From: Acidimicrobiales bacterium
GTDB taxonomy: Bacteria; Actinomycetota; Acidimicrobiia; Acidimicrobiales; MedAcidi-G1
DNA: 64,000 nt
Direction of reading: 5' to 3'
NCBI GenBank assembly: GCA_022452035.1
Contig: JAKURV010000011.1
Location: 1 to 64,000, forward strand
In this document: positions 43,377 to 51,804 of the stretch, in pieces
Numbering within the stretch: the stretch's first letter is position 1
How the letters are laid out: each line of letters starts with the position of its first letter
The notes under the pieces: generated by a model
Databases searched by the model: none
Seen by the model: the letters and a program-made list of their open reading frames with translations, nothing else
Told to the model about the DNA's origin: nothing
Made by a program: the position numbers and the translations under genes

Positions 43377-44159
43377 TCAGACCAAGGTGAATTCGGCCAC
43401 TACCGGTGCATGGTCGCTGGGCTTCTCGCCCTTGCGCTCGTTGCGGTCCACCACTATGAAATCCAGTACCGCGGCGGCCGGCGCTGAGGCGTAAACCAGG
43501 TCGATCCTCATCCCCATGCGCTTGTAGAACGCCCCACCCCGGTAGTCCCACCAGGAGTGCAGGCCGTTCCCCTCGAACCGCTCGCGGAACACGTCGGTGA
43601 ACCCAAGGTCCACCAGCCGGGCCAGGGCGTCCCTTTCGGGCGCCGTCACGTGGGTCATCCCCTCAAGGGCCGCCGGATCCCAAACGTCCCGGTCGTCGGG
43701 AGCCACGTTGAAGTCGCCCACCACCACTACGGGCTGGTCGGCTGGGTCGGTGTTGGCAACCAGGTCATCGTGCAGGCGCCCCAGCCAGTCAAGCTTGTAG
43801 CGGTAGTGGTCGTGGTCGACCTCTCGCCCGTTGGGTACGTAGCAGCTCGCCACCCGCACGCCGCCGCAGGTCGCCCAGAGGATCCGGGCATCGGGATCGG
43901 GATCTGCTCGGCCATCGGCGAACCCCGGACGCACGTCGGCTAGCCCAACCCGGGAGATCACAGCCACGCCGTTCCACTGTCCCTCGCCATGGTGGGCCGA
44001 CTCGTAGCCCAGTGCCTCGAACCGCTCGTGGGGGAACGCAGGGTCAGCCATCTTGGTCTCCTGGAGGCAGAGGACGTCGGGTCCTACGGCCTGGACCCAA
44101 GCCTCGACGCGGTCGATGCGGGCCTTCAGCGAGTTGACGTTCCAGGTGACGATGCGCAT
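43377..44159 (-). CDS. xthA: Exodeoxyribonuclease III (AP endonuclease)
   Basis: Cleaves abasic sites in base-excision repair. 260 residues of the EEP fold with Asn7 (VTWNVNSLKARI), Glu34 (CLQETKM), VGDFNVAP (Asp/Asn), WDYRGGAF and the C-terminal SDHAPVVAEF with the catalytic His. Numbering of the first two residues matches E. coli exonuclease III. ATG with TACCGT 7 bases upstream. Convergent with uvrD2. Confidence 0.96.
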   Translation of the reverse strand: MRIVTWNVNSLKARIDRVEAWVQAVGPDVLCLQETKMADPAFPHERFEALGYESAHHGEGQWNGVAVISRVGLADVRPGFADGRADPDPDARILWATCGGVRVASCYVPNGREVDHDHYRYKLDWLGRLHDDLVANTDPADQPVVVVGDFNVAPDDRDVWDPAALEGMTHVTAPERDALARLVDLGFTDVFRERFEGNGLHSWWDYRGGAFYKRMGMRIDLVYASAPAAAVLDFIVVDRNERKGEKPSDHAPVVAEFTLV

Positions 44160-44166
44160 CGGGGTG

Positions 44167-44172
44167 ACGGTA
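44167..44172 (-). promoter_or_regulatory. Putative -10 box of xthA (leaderless)
   Basis: TACCGT ends 7 bases before the ATG; the hexamer overlaps the last bases of the upstream HAD gene region. Confidence 0.5.
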
Positions 44173-44176
44173 GCGG

Positions 44177-44821
44177 TCAGCCGAGCGGGAAGCCGACGAT
44201 CGCCTCGAGCTCGGCGATGGCCTCCTCCGGGTCCACCACCTTGATCGTGGTCATCCCCATGGCCCGGGCTGGCTTGAGGTTGACACCGAGGTCGTCAAGG
44301 AAGACGCATGCGGCGGGTTCCACCCCCAGGCGTTCGCAGGCGATCTCGTAGATCCGCGGCTCGGGCTTGCGGCAGCCCTCGACGCTCGACTGGATCAGCT
44401 CGTCGAACAGGCCGACCACCTCCAGGACGTCGTCGGAGAACGGTTGGGAACCGATCGGGGTGATGTTGTTGGTCAGCATCCCGGTCCTGAGCCGGTCGGC
44501 GCACCGCCGGAGGGCCTCGACCATGGTCGGACGCAACGTCCCGTGGAGCCCTTCCATGATCCGGGCGGCGTCCACGATGTATCCCTGGGCGGCAGCCTCG
44601 GCCTCGAACAGTCGGCCGAACTCGCCGGCGTCAACCTGGCGGCGCTCAAATCGGGCCCAGGCGTTGTCGTCCGGGTTGGTCGAGTTGATGCGTCGCACGG
44701 TCCCCGATGGGAGGCCCACTTCGGCCTCGTAGGCGGCGAAGGCGTCGAACGGGCTGGTGAGGATGACACCGCCGAAGTCGAATAGCACGGCCTCGATACC
44801 GGTCGACGGGGGTTTGAGCAC
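44177..44821 (-). CDS. HAD-superfamily hydrolase (HAD-IA)
   Basis: 214 residues. Motif I DFGGVIL (DxG form: the second Asp is replaced by Gly, as in the epoxide-hydrolase-N-terminal/ACAD10-like group), motif II MLTNN, motif III GCRKPEPRIYEIA (Lys) and motif IV FLDDLGVNLKPA. Loss of the acid/base Asp in motif I argues against ordinary phosphatase activity. The GTG at 44821 is supported by TACGCT 7 bases upstream. Confidence 0.88.
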   Translation of the reverse strand: MLKPPSTGIEAVLFDFGGVILTSPFDAFAAYEAEVGLPSGTVRRINSTNPDDNAWARFERRQVDAGEFGRLFEAEAAAQGYIVDAARIMEGLHGTLRPTMVEALRRCADRLRTGMLTNNITPIGSQPFSDDVLEVVGLFDELIQSSVEGCRKPEPRIYEIACERLGVEPAACVFLDDLGVNLKPARAMGMTTIKVVDPEEAIAELEAIVGFPLG

Positions 44822-44828
44822 CAAGGAG

Positions 44829-44834
44829 AGCGTA
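44829..44834 (-). promoter_or_regulatory. Putative -10 box of the HAD gene (leaderless)
   Basis: TACGCT ends 7 bases before GTG 44821; the competing in-frame TTG at 44824 would leave only 4 bases. Confidence 0.5.
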
Positions 44835-44872
44835 GGGACTGACCGGCCACGGGGCCATGCCGGGACCGCCGG

Positions 44873-44878
44873 TAGCCT
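44873..44878 (+). promoter_or_regulatory. Putative -10 box of ettA (leaderless)
   Basis: TAGCCT ends 8 bases before the ettA ATG at 44887. Confidence 0.55.
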
Positions 44879-44886
44879 CGGCGCCC

Positions 44887-46584
44887 ATGGGGGCCCAGTT
44901 CATCTTCACCATGCACCGGGTAGGTCGGTTCCATCCGCCGGACCGGGACGTGCTCTCCAACATCACGCTGGCCTTCTACCCCGGGGCCAAGATCGGCGTC
45001 CTGGGAGCCAACGGGGCCGGCAAGTCGTCGTTGCTGCGGATCATGGCCGGGGTAGACGACGGGTTCACCGGCGAAGCCCGGCTGACCGAGGGGTTCACTG
45101 TGGGACTCCTGGAGCAGGAACCGACGCTGGACGCCGACAAGGACGTGCAGGGCAACGTCATGTCCGGGGTAGGTGAGGTGGCGGGCCTACTGGCCCGCTA
45201 CGAGGAGGTTCTAGCCGGGTGGGGTGACCCCGATGCCGACTACGACAAGTTGGGCGCCGACCAGGCCGAATTGGAGAAGAAGATCGAGGCGGCCGGCGCC
45301 TGGGACCTCCAGCGAACAATCGAGATCGCCATGGACGCCCTCCGCCTACCACCTGGTGAGGCCGACGTAGCCACCTTGTCCGGTGGCGAGCACCGACGGG
45401 TGGCGCTGTGCCGGCTGCTGCTGTCCCGCCCCGACCTGCTGCTGCTGGACGAGCCCACCAACCACTTGGACGCCGAATCGGTGGCATGGCTGGAACGCAC
45501 CCTGCGCGACTACCACGGCACCGTGGTGGCCATCACCCACGACCGCTACTTCTTGGACAACGTGGCCGGGTGGATCCTGGAGTTGGATCGGGGGAAGGGC
45601 ATCCCCTACGAGGGCAACTACTCGGGCTGGCTGGAACAGAAATCGGCCCGCCTGGCCGCCGAGAACCAGGAGGACTCGGCCCGCCGCCGCACCCTGGAAC
45701 GCGAGCTGGAGTGGGTGCGGATGGCCCCCCGGGCGCGCCAGGCCAAGGGCAAAGCCCGACTGTCGGCCTACGAGCGTCTCGTAGCCGAGGCGGCTGAGAC
45801 CGAGCGTCGGGCCCGGGAACTCCAGATCGACATCCCGGCCAACCAGCGGCTGGGAGACCAGGTGATCGAGGTCGAAAACCTGTCCAAGGGGTTTGGTGAC
45901 CGCCTGCTCATCGACAACCTCTCGTTCTCCCTGCCCCCGGCCGGAATCGTCGGCGTGATCGGCGGTAACGGCGCCGGGAAGACCACGCTGTTCCGGATGC
46001 TCACCGCTGCAGCCGACGGTACGGCCGTCGGGGACACGGCGCCTGACACCGGTGAGATCCGGATCGGTCCGACGGTCGAGATGGGCTACGTCGACCAGTC
46101 CCGCGAGAGCCTGAATCCGGACCGGACCGTCTACCAGGAGATCACCGACGACCGGGAGTTCATCGATGTGGGCCGCCGGGAGGTGAACGGCCGCGCCTAC
46201 GTGGCGTCGTTCAACTTCAAGGGCGCCGACCAGCAGAAGCGGGTCGGCGACCTATCGGGCGGCGAGCGAAACAGAGTGCACCTGGCCAAAGTGCTGCGCA
46301 GCGGGGCCAACGTTCTACTGCTCGACGAGCCGACCAACGACCTGGACGTGGACACTCTGCGGGCCCTGGAGGCGGGCCTGGACGCTTACGCCGGGTGCGC
46401 CGTGGTGATCAGCCACGACCGGTGGTTCCTGGACCGGGTGGCCACCCACGTCCTGGCCTTCGAGGGAGACTCCCAGGTGCGGTGGTTTGAGGGGAACTTC
46501 ACCCAGTACGAGGCCTACCGGAGGGACGAGTTGGGCCTGGACGACCAGCCCCACCGAATGAAGTACAGGCCACTGGTCCGATGA
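44887..46584 (+). CDS. ettA: Energy-dependent translational throttle protein EttA (ABC-F)
   Basis: Soluble twin-ABC ATPase that binds the ribosomal E site and gates elongation by ATP level. 565 residues: two nucleotide-binding domains with Walker A GANGAGKSS and GGNGAGKTT, signatures LSGGEHRRVAL and LSGGERNRVHL, Walker B LLLLDEPTNHLD and VLLLDEPTNDLD, and the EttA arm and linker (RELEWVRMAPRARQAKGKARL). The start fits the EttA form FIFTMHRVGRFHPP. First gene of a same-strand run to the PAP2 gene. Confidence 0.96.
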   Translation: MGAQFIFTMHRVGRFHPPDRDVLSNITLAFYPGAKIGVLGANGAGKSSLLRIMAGVDDGFTGEARLTEGFTVGLLEQEPTLDADKDVQGNVMSGVGEVAGLLARYEEVLAGWGDPDADYDKLGADQAELEKKIEAAGAWDLQRTIEIAMDALRLPPGEADVATLSGGEHRRVALCRLLLSRPDLLLLDEPTNHLDAESVAWLERTLRDYHGTVVAITHDRYFLDNVAGWILELDRGKGIPYEGNYSGWLEQKSARLAAENQEDSARRRTLERELEWVRMAPRARQAKGKARLSAYERLVAEAAETERRARELQIDIPANQRLGDQVIEVENLSKGFGDRLLIDNLSFSLPPAGIVGVIGGNGAGKTTLFRMLTAAADGTAVGDTAPDTGEIRIGPTVEMGYVDQSRESLNPDRTVYQEITDDREFIDVGRREVNGRAYVASFNFKGADQQKRVGDLSGGERNRVHLAKVLRSGANVLLLDEPTNDLDVDTLRALEAGLDAYAGCAVVISHDRWFLDRVATHVLAFEGDSQVRWFEGNFTQYEAYRRDELGLDDQPHRMKYRPLVR

Positions 46585-46928
46585 GCGCCGCCGATGCCCG
46601 CACCCGGCTCCTGACCCCCGGAACTCTGCGGGGGGCCGCCCTATTGCTGTGCGCTACCGGCATCGTGGGGATGATCATCACCTCCATCGCCGACGAGGTC
46701 GGGGCGGCCATCACCTTCGGGTTCATCGGGGCAACCGGGGCCTTCGCCCTGCTGCTGGTCGGCGTCCTGGTGCCCGCCGTGGAGTCCGCCGCCTCGTGGG
46801 ACGAGGAGCGCGCCGCGGCGGTCGAGGACGCGGTCCAGCGCCTGGTGGCTGCCGGTGCCGACGAGGAGGACCTACGGTCCACCATCGCCGCAGCCATCCA
46901 TCTGGGCCGACGGTCGGCCGGCGACTGA
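46581..46928 (+). CDS. Two-span membrane protein, unknown function
   Basis: 115 residues: short basic head, two hydrophobic helices (about 17-35 and 42-64) and a soluble Ala/Glu-rich C-terminal helix pair (about 72-110). No family recognised. ATG overlaps the ettA stop (ATGA), so it is translationally coupled to ettA; that constancy could be checked in relatives for a functional link. Followed by cysQ after 10 bases. Confidence 0.75.
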   Translation: MSAADARTRLLTPGTLRGAALLLCATGIVGMIITSIADEVGAAITFGFIGATGAFALLLVGVLVPAVESAASWDEERAAAVEDAVQRLVAAGADEEDLRSTIAAAIHLGRRSAGD

Positions 46929-46938
46929 TCCGCCCAGC

Positions 46939-47703
46939 ATGGCGACGCCCGACGACCACGCCCTGGCCGCCGACCTGGCCACCCGGGCCGGTGCCCTCCT
47001 CATAGAGGTCCGGGGACACCTGGCCTCCGGGGACTCCTCCTCGGAGGCCCTGAAGCGGGAGGGCGACCAGCGATCCCACGAGTTTCTGATGGACGCTCTG
47101 GCCGGGCATCGCCCGCACGACGCCGTGCTGTCCGAGGAGGGTGCGGCGGCCGCCGTTCATCCCAACCGGGCTGAGACATCACGGGTCTGGATCGTGGACC
47201 CGGTGGACGGGACGAGGGAGTACGGCGATCCTCCCCGCACCGACTGGGCGGTCCACGTAGCCCTGGCAGAGGACGGCCGTCCGACGGCCGGGGCGGTGGC
47301 GCTCCCAGCGCTCGACCTCACGCTGTCCACCATGGCCTTGCCGAACCCCACGGACCTCCCGCCGATCCCCGACCGCCCCCGGGTGGTGGTCAGCCGGTCC
47401 CGTCCCCCGGCCGAGGCGATGGACGTGTGCGACGCCCTGGGCGGGGTGGTGGTGGAGTTGGGCTCAGCCGGCGCCAAGGCCATGGCGGTAGTCCGAGGCG
47501 AGGTCGAGGCCTACGTCCACTCCGGCGGCCAATACGAGTGGGACAGCTGCGCACCGGTAGCCGTGGCGATCGCCGCCGGCCTACACGCGTCAAGGATCGA
47601 CGGCACGACGCTGCGCTACAACTCCGCCGACCCGTACCTCCCCGACCTGGTGATCTGCCGGGCCGAGTTGGCCGAAGCGGTGCTGGCCGCCCTGGCGGGT
47701 TGA
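46939..47703 (+). CDS. cysQ: 3'(2'),5'-bisphosphate nucleotidase CysQ-like
   Basis: Removes PAP formed in sulfate assimilation; FIG/inositol-phosphatase superfamily. 254 residues with metal site GDQRSHEFL, SEEG, the hallmark IVDPVDGTREY and the C-terminal EWDSCAPVAVAIAAGL. The TREY variant matches the actinobacterial CysQ group. Start ATG follows a GGCGACTGATCC stretch with no clear Shine-Dalgarno. nucS starts 3 bases after its stop. Confidence 0.9.
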   Translation: MATPDDHALAADLATRAGALLIEVRGHLASGDSSSEALKREGDQRSHEFLMDALAGHRPHDAVLSEEGAAAAVHPNRAETSRVWIVDPVDGTREYGDPPRTDWAVHVALAEDGRPTAGAVALPALDLTLSTMALPNPTDLPPIPDRPRVVVSRSRPPAEAMDVCDALGGVVVELGSAGAKAMAVVRGEVEAYVHSGGQYEWDSCAPVAVAIAAGLHASRIDGTTLRYNSADPYLPDLVICRAELAEAVLAALAG

Positions 47704-47706
47704 CCG

Positions 47707-48390
47707 GTGCGCCTGGTTATCGCCCGCTGCACCGTCGATTACGACGGCCGGCTGACGGCCCACCTGCCTGAGGCAGTCCGGCTCCTCATGGTCAAGGCCG
47801 ACGGCTGCGTGGCCATCCACGCCGACGGCGGGGCCTACAAACCGTTGAACTGGATGAACTCCCCTAACACCCTCACCGTGGACGACGACCCGGAGGCCGA
47901 CGACGCCCGGGCAGTCTGGACAGTCCGCAACCCAGGGGGCGAGACGCTGACCATTACCCTCCACGAGGTCCTGTCCGACGAGGCCCACGAGATGGGCCTC
48001 GACCCCGGCCTACAAAAAGACGGCGTAGAGGCCCACCTCCAGGAACTGCTGGCCGCCGACCCGACGACCATCCTCGACGGCCTGCGCCTCGTCCGGCGGG
48101 AGTATCCCACCGACATCGGGCCGGTGGACCTGCTCTGCCGCGGCGCCCGGGGCGAGACAGTGGCCATCGAAGTAAAGCGTCGGGGCGAGATCGACGGCGT
48201 GGAACAACTCACCCGCTACCTCGAGTTCCTGAACCGGGATCCCCTACTGCGTCCCGTCCGAGGGGTGTTCGTGGCCCAGGAGATCCGACCGCAGGCCCGG
48301 GTCCTCGCCGAGGACCGGGGCATCGGCTGCGTGGTCGTGGACTACGACGACTTGAGAGGCATCGAGTCCGACGAGCTGAAACTCTTCTGA
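47707..48390 (+). CDS. nucS: Mismatch-specific endonuclease NucS/EndoMS
   Basis: Central nuclease of the non-canonical mismatch repair used by many Actinobacteria and archaea in place of MutS/MutL. 227 residues: N-terminal dimerisation/DNA-binding half ([25 protein letters not shown]) and C-terminal RecB-like nuclease with GPVDLLCRG (Asp), [10 protein letters not shown] (Glu-x-Lys) and [12 protein letters not shown]. It ends ELKLF, similar to the C-terminal LRLF-type sequence through which NucS contacts the sliding clamp. GTG start; coupled to cysQ. Confidence 0.96.
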   Translation: MRLVIARCTVDYDGRLTAHLPEAVRLLMVKADGCVAIHADGGAYKPLNWMNSPNTLTVDDDPEADDARAVWTVRNPGGETLTITLHEVLSDEAHEMGLDPGLQKDGVEAHLQELLAADPTTILDGLRLVRREYPTDIGPVDLLCRGARGETVAIEVKRRGEIDGVEQLTRYLEFLNRDPLLRPVRGVFVAQEIRPQARVLAEDRGIGCVVVDYDDLRGIESDELKLF

Positions 48391-48397
48391 GGATCGT

Positions 48398-49603
48398 ATG
48401 GAGGTCGATCTAGCAATCGTGGGAGGAGGTCCCGCCGGCTCGGCAGCCGCCGTCACCGCGGCCCGGGCCGGAGCCTCGGTCCTGGTAGTGGACAAGGCCT
48501 CGTTTCCCCGGGATAAGTGCTGTGGCGACGGGTTGACCACCTTGGCCCTCCGCCTAGGTGAGGAACTCGGCCTGGATCCCGGAGCCATCGCCGGATGGCA
48601 GGTGGTAGACGGAGCGGTCCTCCACAGCCCCTCGGGACGGACCATCCGGTTCCCCCTGCCCCGGGACGACGGGCAGTACGCCGCAGTCGTCCCCCGTCGC
48701 GAATACGACGCGGCCCTCCTTGATCTGGCCCACCGGGCCGGCGCCAACGTTCGGGTCGGTCACGCAATGGTTGGGATCAAGGTGGATGCCAAGGGTGCGA
48801 CCCTCGCCGTCGACAGGATGGGCGAGGTACGTGCCACAACGGTGGTGGCCGCCGACGGCATGTGGTCGCCGACGCGACGCCTACTGAGGCTGGCCGACAA
48901 GGGCTACCGGGGTGAGTGGCACGCCTTCCGGCAGTACGTAGCCGACGTCGGACCGGCGGCGGCCGACCTCCATGTCTGGTTCGAACCCGACCTACTACCC
49001 GGCTACGCCTGGTCGTTCCCCCTCTCCGGTCGTCGGGCCAACGTGGGCTTCGGCGTGCTCCGCGGAGGGCGGGTCGCCGTGGGTGACACCGGGCGACTGT
49101 GGGACGAGCTCCTGAACCGACCGGCCATCCGGGAGGTTCTGGGTCCCTCAGCCCGACCAGTGGGGCGTCGCATGGCCTGGCCCATCCCGGCCCGGGTGGG
49201 CTCGTCGGCACTGGACCACGGACCGGTCCTGTTCGCCGGGGACGCCGCGGCGGTCACCGATGCCTTGACTGGCGAGGGCATCGGCCAGGCCCTGTTGACC
49301 GGGATCCTGGCCGCTGAGGCCTCACTGGCTGGAGGTGGACAGGACCGGGTGGCGGACCGGTACCGACGGTGGGTACTCGGTGACCTGCGGGCCGACCACC
49401 GGATGTCGGTCGCCCTCCAGCGGATCCTTGCTCGCCGAATTGGTGCCGACGGTGCCGTCCGTCTCGCCGGGATATCGCAGTGGACCCGGCAAAACTTCGC
49501 CCGCTGGATGTTCGAGGACTACCCCCGGGCCCTGGTGGCTACCCCTCGGAGGTGGAGCCGGGGAGCGCTCTCCACCTCGGGCGCCTACCAGGACAGTGGC
49601 TGA
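48398..49603 (+). CDS. Geranylgeranyl reductase family FAD-dependent oxidoreductase
   Basis: 401 residues. FAD-binding start VDLAIVGGGPAGSAAAVTAARAG, DKCCGDGLT, then LFAGDAAAVTDALTGEGIGQAL, the standard GGR-family motifs. Members reduce isoprenoid chains of lipids or of menaquinone (MenJ in mycobacteria), so a role in menaquinone or lipid saturation is plausible but inferred. ATG with GAGG 5 bases upstream and only 7 bases after nucS. Confidence 0.88.
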   Translation: MEVDLAIVGGGPAGSAAAVTAARAGASVLVVDKASFPRDKCCGDGLTTLALRLGEELGLDPGAIAGWQVVDGAVLHSPSGRTIRFPLPRDDGQYAAVVPRREYDAALLDLAHRAGANVRVGHAMVGIKVDAKGATLAVDRMGEVRATTVVAADGMWSPTRRLLRLADKGYRGEWHAFRQYVADVGPAAADLHVWFEPDLLPGYAWSFPLSGRRANVGFGVLRGGRVAVGDTGRLWDELLNRPAIREVLGPSARPVGRRMAWPIPARVGSSALDHGPVLFAGDAAAVTDALTGEGIGQALLTGILAAEASLAGGGQDRVADRYRRWVLGDLRADHRMSVALQRILARRIGADGAVRLAGISQWTRQNFARWMFEDYPRALVATPRRWSRGALSTSGAYQDSG

Positions 49604-49648
49604 ACGCCTCCCCGATTGGGGCGAATCGGCTCCCGACCCTGCCCGCCG

Positions 49649-49654
49649 TAGGCT
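49649..49654 (+). promoter_or_regulatory. Putative -10 box of the PAP2 gene (leaderless)
   Basis: TAGGCT ends 6 bases before the GTG at 49661. Confidence 0.6.
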
Positions 49655-49660
49655 GGATTA

Positions 49661-50314
49661 GTGGCTACCGCCGAGGTGCCGGCCCCCGAGCCGGCTGACC
49701 AGCCGGCCGATCTCTCCGCTCCGCCCGACCCGGACCTCCAGGACTACGCGGCCGGACTACTGGACGAGGTATCGGACGACGACTCTCACCCGCTGGGTCC
49801 GATCGGCGCCTCGCTGGACGAGGCGGTGGACCGGATCTGGGACCGGCTTCGGGGAAACCCGGCCATGGACCGGCTCTTCTACACAGCCAGCGAGTTGGGC
49901 GACTTCAGCCTGATCTGGCACCTCCTAGGCACGGCCCGTGGCGTGGCCACCCGCGGCGGAACCCGGGAGGCGGCCCGCCTGGCCCTCGCCCTGGGGGCCG
50001 AGTCGGCACTGGTCAACGGCGCCGTGAAGTCTGTCTTCAAGCGTGAGCGACCCATCCAGGACGGGGAGCGGCCCCACCACCTGCGCCTTCCGCTAACTAG
50101 CAGCTTTCCGTCTGGACATGCCTCGGCGGCCTTCCTGGCTGCCACTTTGCTCTCAGAGCGATCGAAGGTGAAGCCACTCTGGTACGGGTTGGCCTCCGTG
50201 GTCGCCACCTCGCGGATCCACGTCCGGATCCACCACGCCAGCGATGTGCTGGTGGGAGCGGGGGTCGGCTTGGCGCTGGGGCGCCTAATCCGGAAGGTCT
50301 TCCCGCTGCGCTGA
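49661..50314 (+). CDS. PAP2 superfamily phosphatase
   Basis: 217 residues. Active-site motifs in order: KSVFKRERP (C1), SSFPSGHASA (C2) and SRIHVRIHHASDVLVGA (C3, catalytic His). The N-terminal 50 residues are an acidic, Pro-rich tail. Fewer clear membrane helices than usual, but the domain is complete. Likely acts on a lipid or isoprenyl phosphate such as undecaprenyl diphosphate; substrate not provable here. Confidence 0.9.
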   Translation: MATAEVPAPEPADQPADLSAPPDPDLQDYAAGLLDEVSDDDSHPLGPIGASLDEAVDRIWDRLRGNPAMDRLFYTASELGDFSLIWHLLGTARGVATRGGTREAARLALALGAESALVNGAVKSVFKRERPIQDGERPHHLRLPLTSSFPSGHASAAFLAATLLSERSKVKPLWYGLASVVATSRIHVRIHHASDVLVGAGVGLALGRLIRKVFPLR

Positions 50315-50334
50315 ACCGGGCCGACCGGCCCGGT
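50315..50334. terminator. Palindromic hairpin between convergent genes
   Basis: Perfect 8-bp stem ACCGGGCC / GGCCCGGT with a 4-base loop, filling the 22-base gap between the PAP2 stop and the end of the minus-strand gene. No U-tract on either side; probably a bidirectional transcription barrier. Confidence 0.5.
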
Positions 50335-50336
50335 GG

Positions 50337-50522
50337 TCAGTTGGTGGGAGCGGCCTCGAGTTCGGCGTCACTCGCCGCCAGTAGCAGGCGAAGATCGAGA
50401 AGGAGGTCGGCGACCTCCGAGGCAGCGATCAACTCACGGCTCTTCGTGGTCCCCAGGCCGCGGTCGATGATGGCCCGGATCTCTTCGATCGTCGCCGTAT
50501 CGAGTGCCTCGGTCACCGCCAT
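50337..50522 (-). CDS. Small helical protein, unknown function
   Basis: 61 residues, mostly helical and acidic: TIEEIRAIIDRGLG then a segment with SRELIAASEVADLLLDLRLLLA. No family recognised; spacing of hydrophobics suggests a small helical hairpin. Start uncertain: GGAGG is only 2 bases from this ATG but 8 bases from an in-frame GTG two codons downstream (50516), so the GTG may be used. TAGGGT about 27 bases upstream could be its -10 box. The gap 50523-50625 holds nothing else visible. Confidence 0.55.
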   Translation of the reverse strand: MAVTEALDTATIEEIRAIIDRGLGTTKSRELIAASEVADLLLDLRLLLAASDAELEAAPTN

Positions 50523-50625
50523 GTCCTCCCGCTTCTCGTCGATCGCCCCACCCTAGACGGCAATCGGGGAGAACGGCGCCACAGATTCCCCGATCGGGAT
50601 CTGAAACGTCGCTCTTAGGCCCCCC

Positions 50626-51423
50626 TCAGCGGGGGTTGCGGAACTGGCAGGTCTGGCTGGCCGTAGCCAGCAGGTGGCCGTCCTCGGCCCACAGGTGGAC
50701 CGTGCCGTGGGCGTAGCCGTGTACGAGGCTGCCTACCCGGACGTCCACCAGGATCCACTCGGTGTCGACCGGATCGACGACCCGGAGGGTGTTGTCCAGG
50801 CTCTGTCCCCCGCCCAGGCCGCCACCCACCGCGTCACGGCCACCCCACGGGACGTAGTCGCCGAGCACGGCCAGAAAGGCCGGATCGACCACCAGGTGGC
50901 CTGGAACCCGCACCCACATTGCAACCCGCCCGTCGTCCATGGCTGGCTCGTGGTCGACGGTGCGCCCCCGCACCAGGCGCCGCTCCAGGTTGGCCGAGAC
51001 CGACCGGGTGGCGGACCGGCTGGGAAAGGGTGGACAGTCCTCCGGTGGTGGGGCGTCCGGCGGGGAGACCCACACGCCGGACCGGGCAACGTCTCGCCGG
51101 CCCAGGGTGGCGAACACGGCGATGACCTCGCGACCGTCGACGTGGCCCCGGGCCCTGGCTTGTGTGGTGGCCCGACCCTCAGCCAGTAGATCTACCTCGA
51201 GGGTCAGGTCCTCACCCGGCACGGCATGGGAGATGAACTGGGCGGTGGCCCACACGAGGGGCCGGGCGGCGTCGGCCTCCAGCGCCCGCACGGCCGCCCC
51301 CAGGCCCGTCCCCCCGAACAGGCGACCCGCTCCCGAGCACTCGTCCTCCGTGAGGGGAAGGATCCAGGTCCGAGGGGTTGGGCCACGACGCAACTCTGTG
51401 CTCAGGTAGGACCGGCGAACCAT
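50626..51423 (-). CDS. TesB-like acyl-CoA thioesterase (double hotdog)
   Basis: 265 residues. The first hotdog half contains FGGTGLGAAVRALEADAARPLVWATAQFISHAVPGEDLTLEV, matching acyl-CoA thioesterase II geometry; the second half contains GGGLGGGQSLDNTLRVVDP (D-NT-x-R pattern) and VHGYAHGTVHLWAEDGHLLATASQ, a typical TesB end. Substrate range unknown. Start ATG with CATCAT 6 bases upstream. The 51424-51522 gap holds only candidate promoter sequence for the next gene. Confidence 0.87.
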   Translation of the reverse strand: MVRRSYLSTELRRGPTPRTWILPLTEDECSGAGRLFGGTGLGAAVRALEADAARPLVWATAQFISHAVPGEDLTLEVDLLAEGRATTQARARGHVDGREVIAVFATLGRRDVARSGVWVSPPDAPPPEDCPPFPSRSATRSVSANLERRLVRGRTVDHEPAMDDGRVAMWVRVPGHLVVDPAFLAVLGDYVPWGGRDAVGGGLGGGQSLDNTLRVVDPVDTEWILVDVRVGSLVHGYAHGTVHLWAEDGHLLATASQTCQFRNPR

Positions 51424-51522
51424 GGTCCGATGATGCCGTCGCCAACCCGTCCGTCCCTCATCCGGAACACCTCAGAGGGGTCCACGGCGGGCGTTGTCAC
51501 ACCTCGTCGCCAAGATGGGGAT

Positions 51523-51771
51523 ATGGAAACGCAGCTTCCCTTCCCGAAGCAAACTCCCCGCCGTCCGGCAGCCCGACGTCGTCCGGCGCCTGCGGCCTTC
51601 TCTTCTGGTGGGCTAACCCCGGTAAGCCGACTCGACGAGGAGACACGGCGGATTGGCCGAGCCGGCCTGGCAAATGCACGGGCCACCCTGGCGGCTAGCC
51701 GTAGGCCCCACGATCTGTTGGTCCGGGAGCCGCCCCCGGGGCAGCCCCTGACAGACGGAGCGAGGCGGTGA
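51523..51771 (+). CDS. Small Arg-rich protein, unknown function
   Basis: 82 residues, strongly basic, Pro/Arg-rich first 30 residues, then RLDEETRRIGRAGLANARATLAAS, a charged helix of a type I have seen in short actinobacterial hypothetical proteins. No enzyme motif. CAAGAT lies 6 bases before the ATG, consistent with the leaderless pattern. Codon use looks like its neighbours. Existence moderately sure, function unknown. Confidence 0.5.
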   Translation: METQLPFPKQTPRRPAARRRPAPAAFSSGGLTPVSRLDEETRRIGRAGLANARATLAASRRPHDLLVREPPPGQPLTDGARR

Positions 51772-51791
51772 TACGGGGAGGGACCGTCGGG

Positions 51792-51797
51792 TACCGT
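51792..51797 (+). promoter_or_regulatory. Putative -10 box of the ChbG-like gene (leaderless)
   Basis: TACCGT ends 7 bases before the GTG at 51805. Confidence 0.55.
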
Positions 51798-51804
51798 TCA
51801 CTAC

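Noticed and set aside
51402-51686. Minus-strand 94-residue frame overlapping the thioesterase start
   Set aside because: No motif, no ribosome site, and it is antisense to the better supported 82-residue plus-strand frame.
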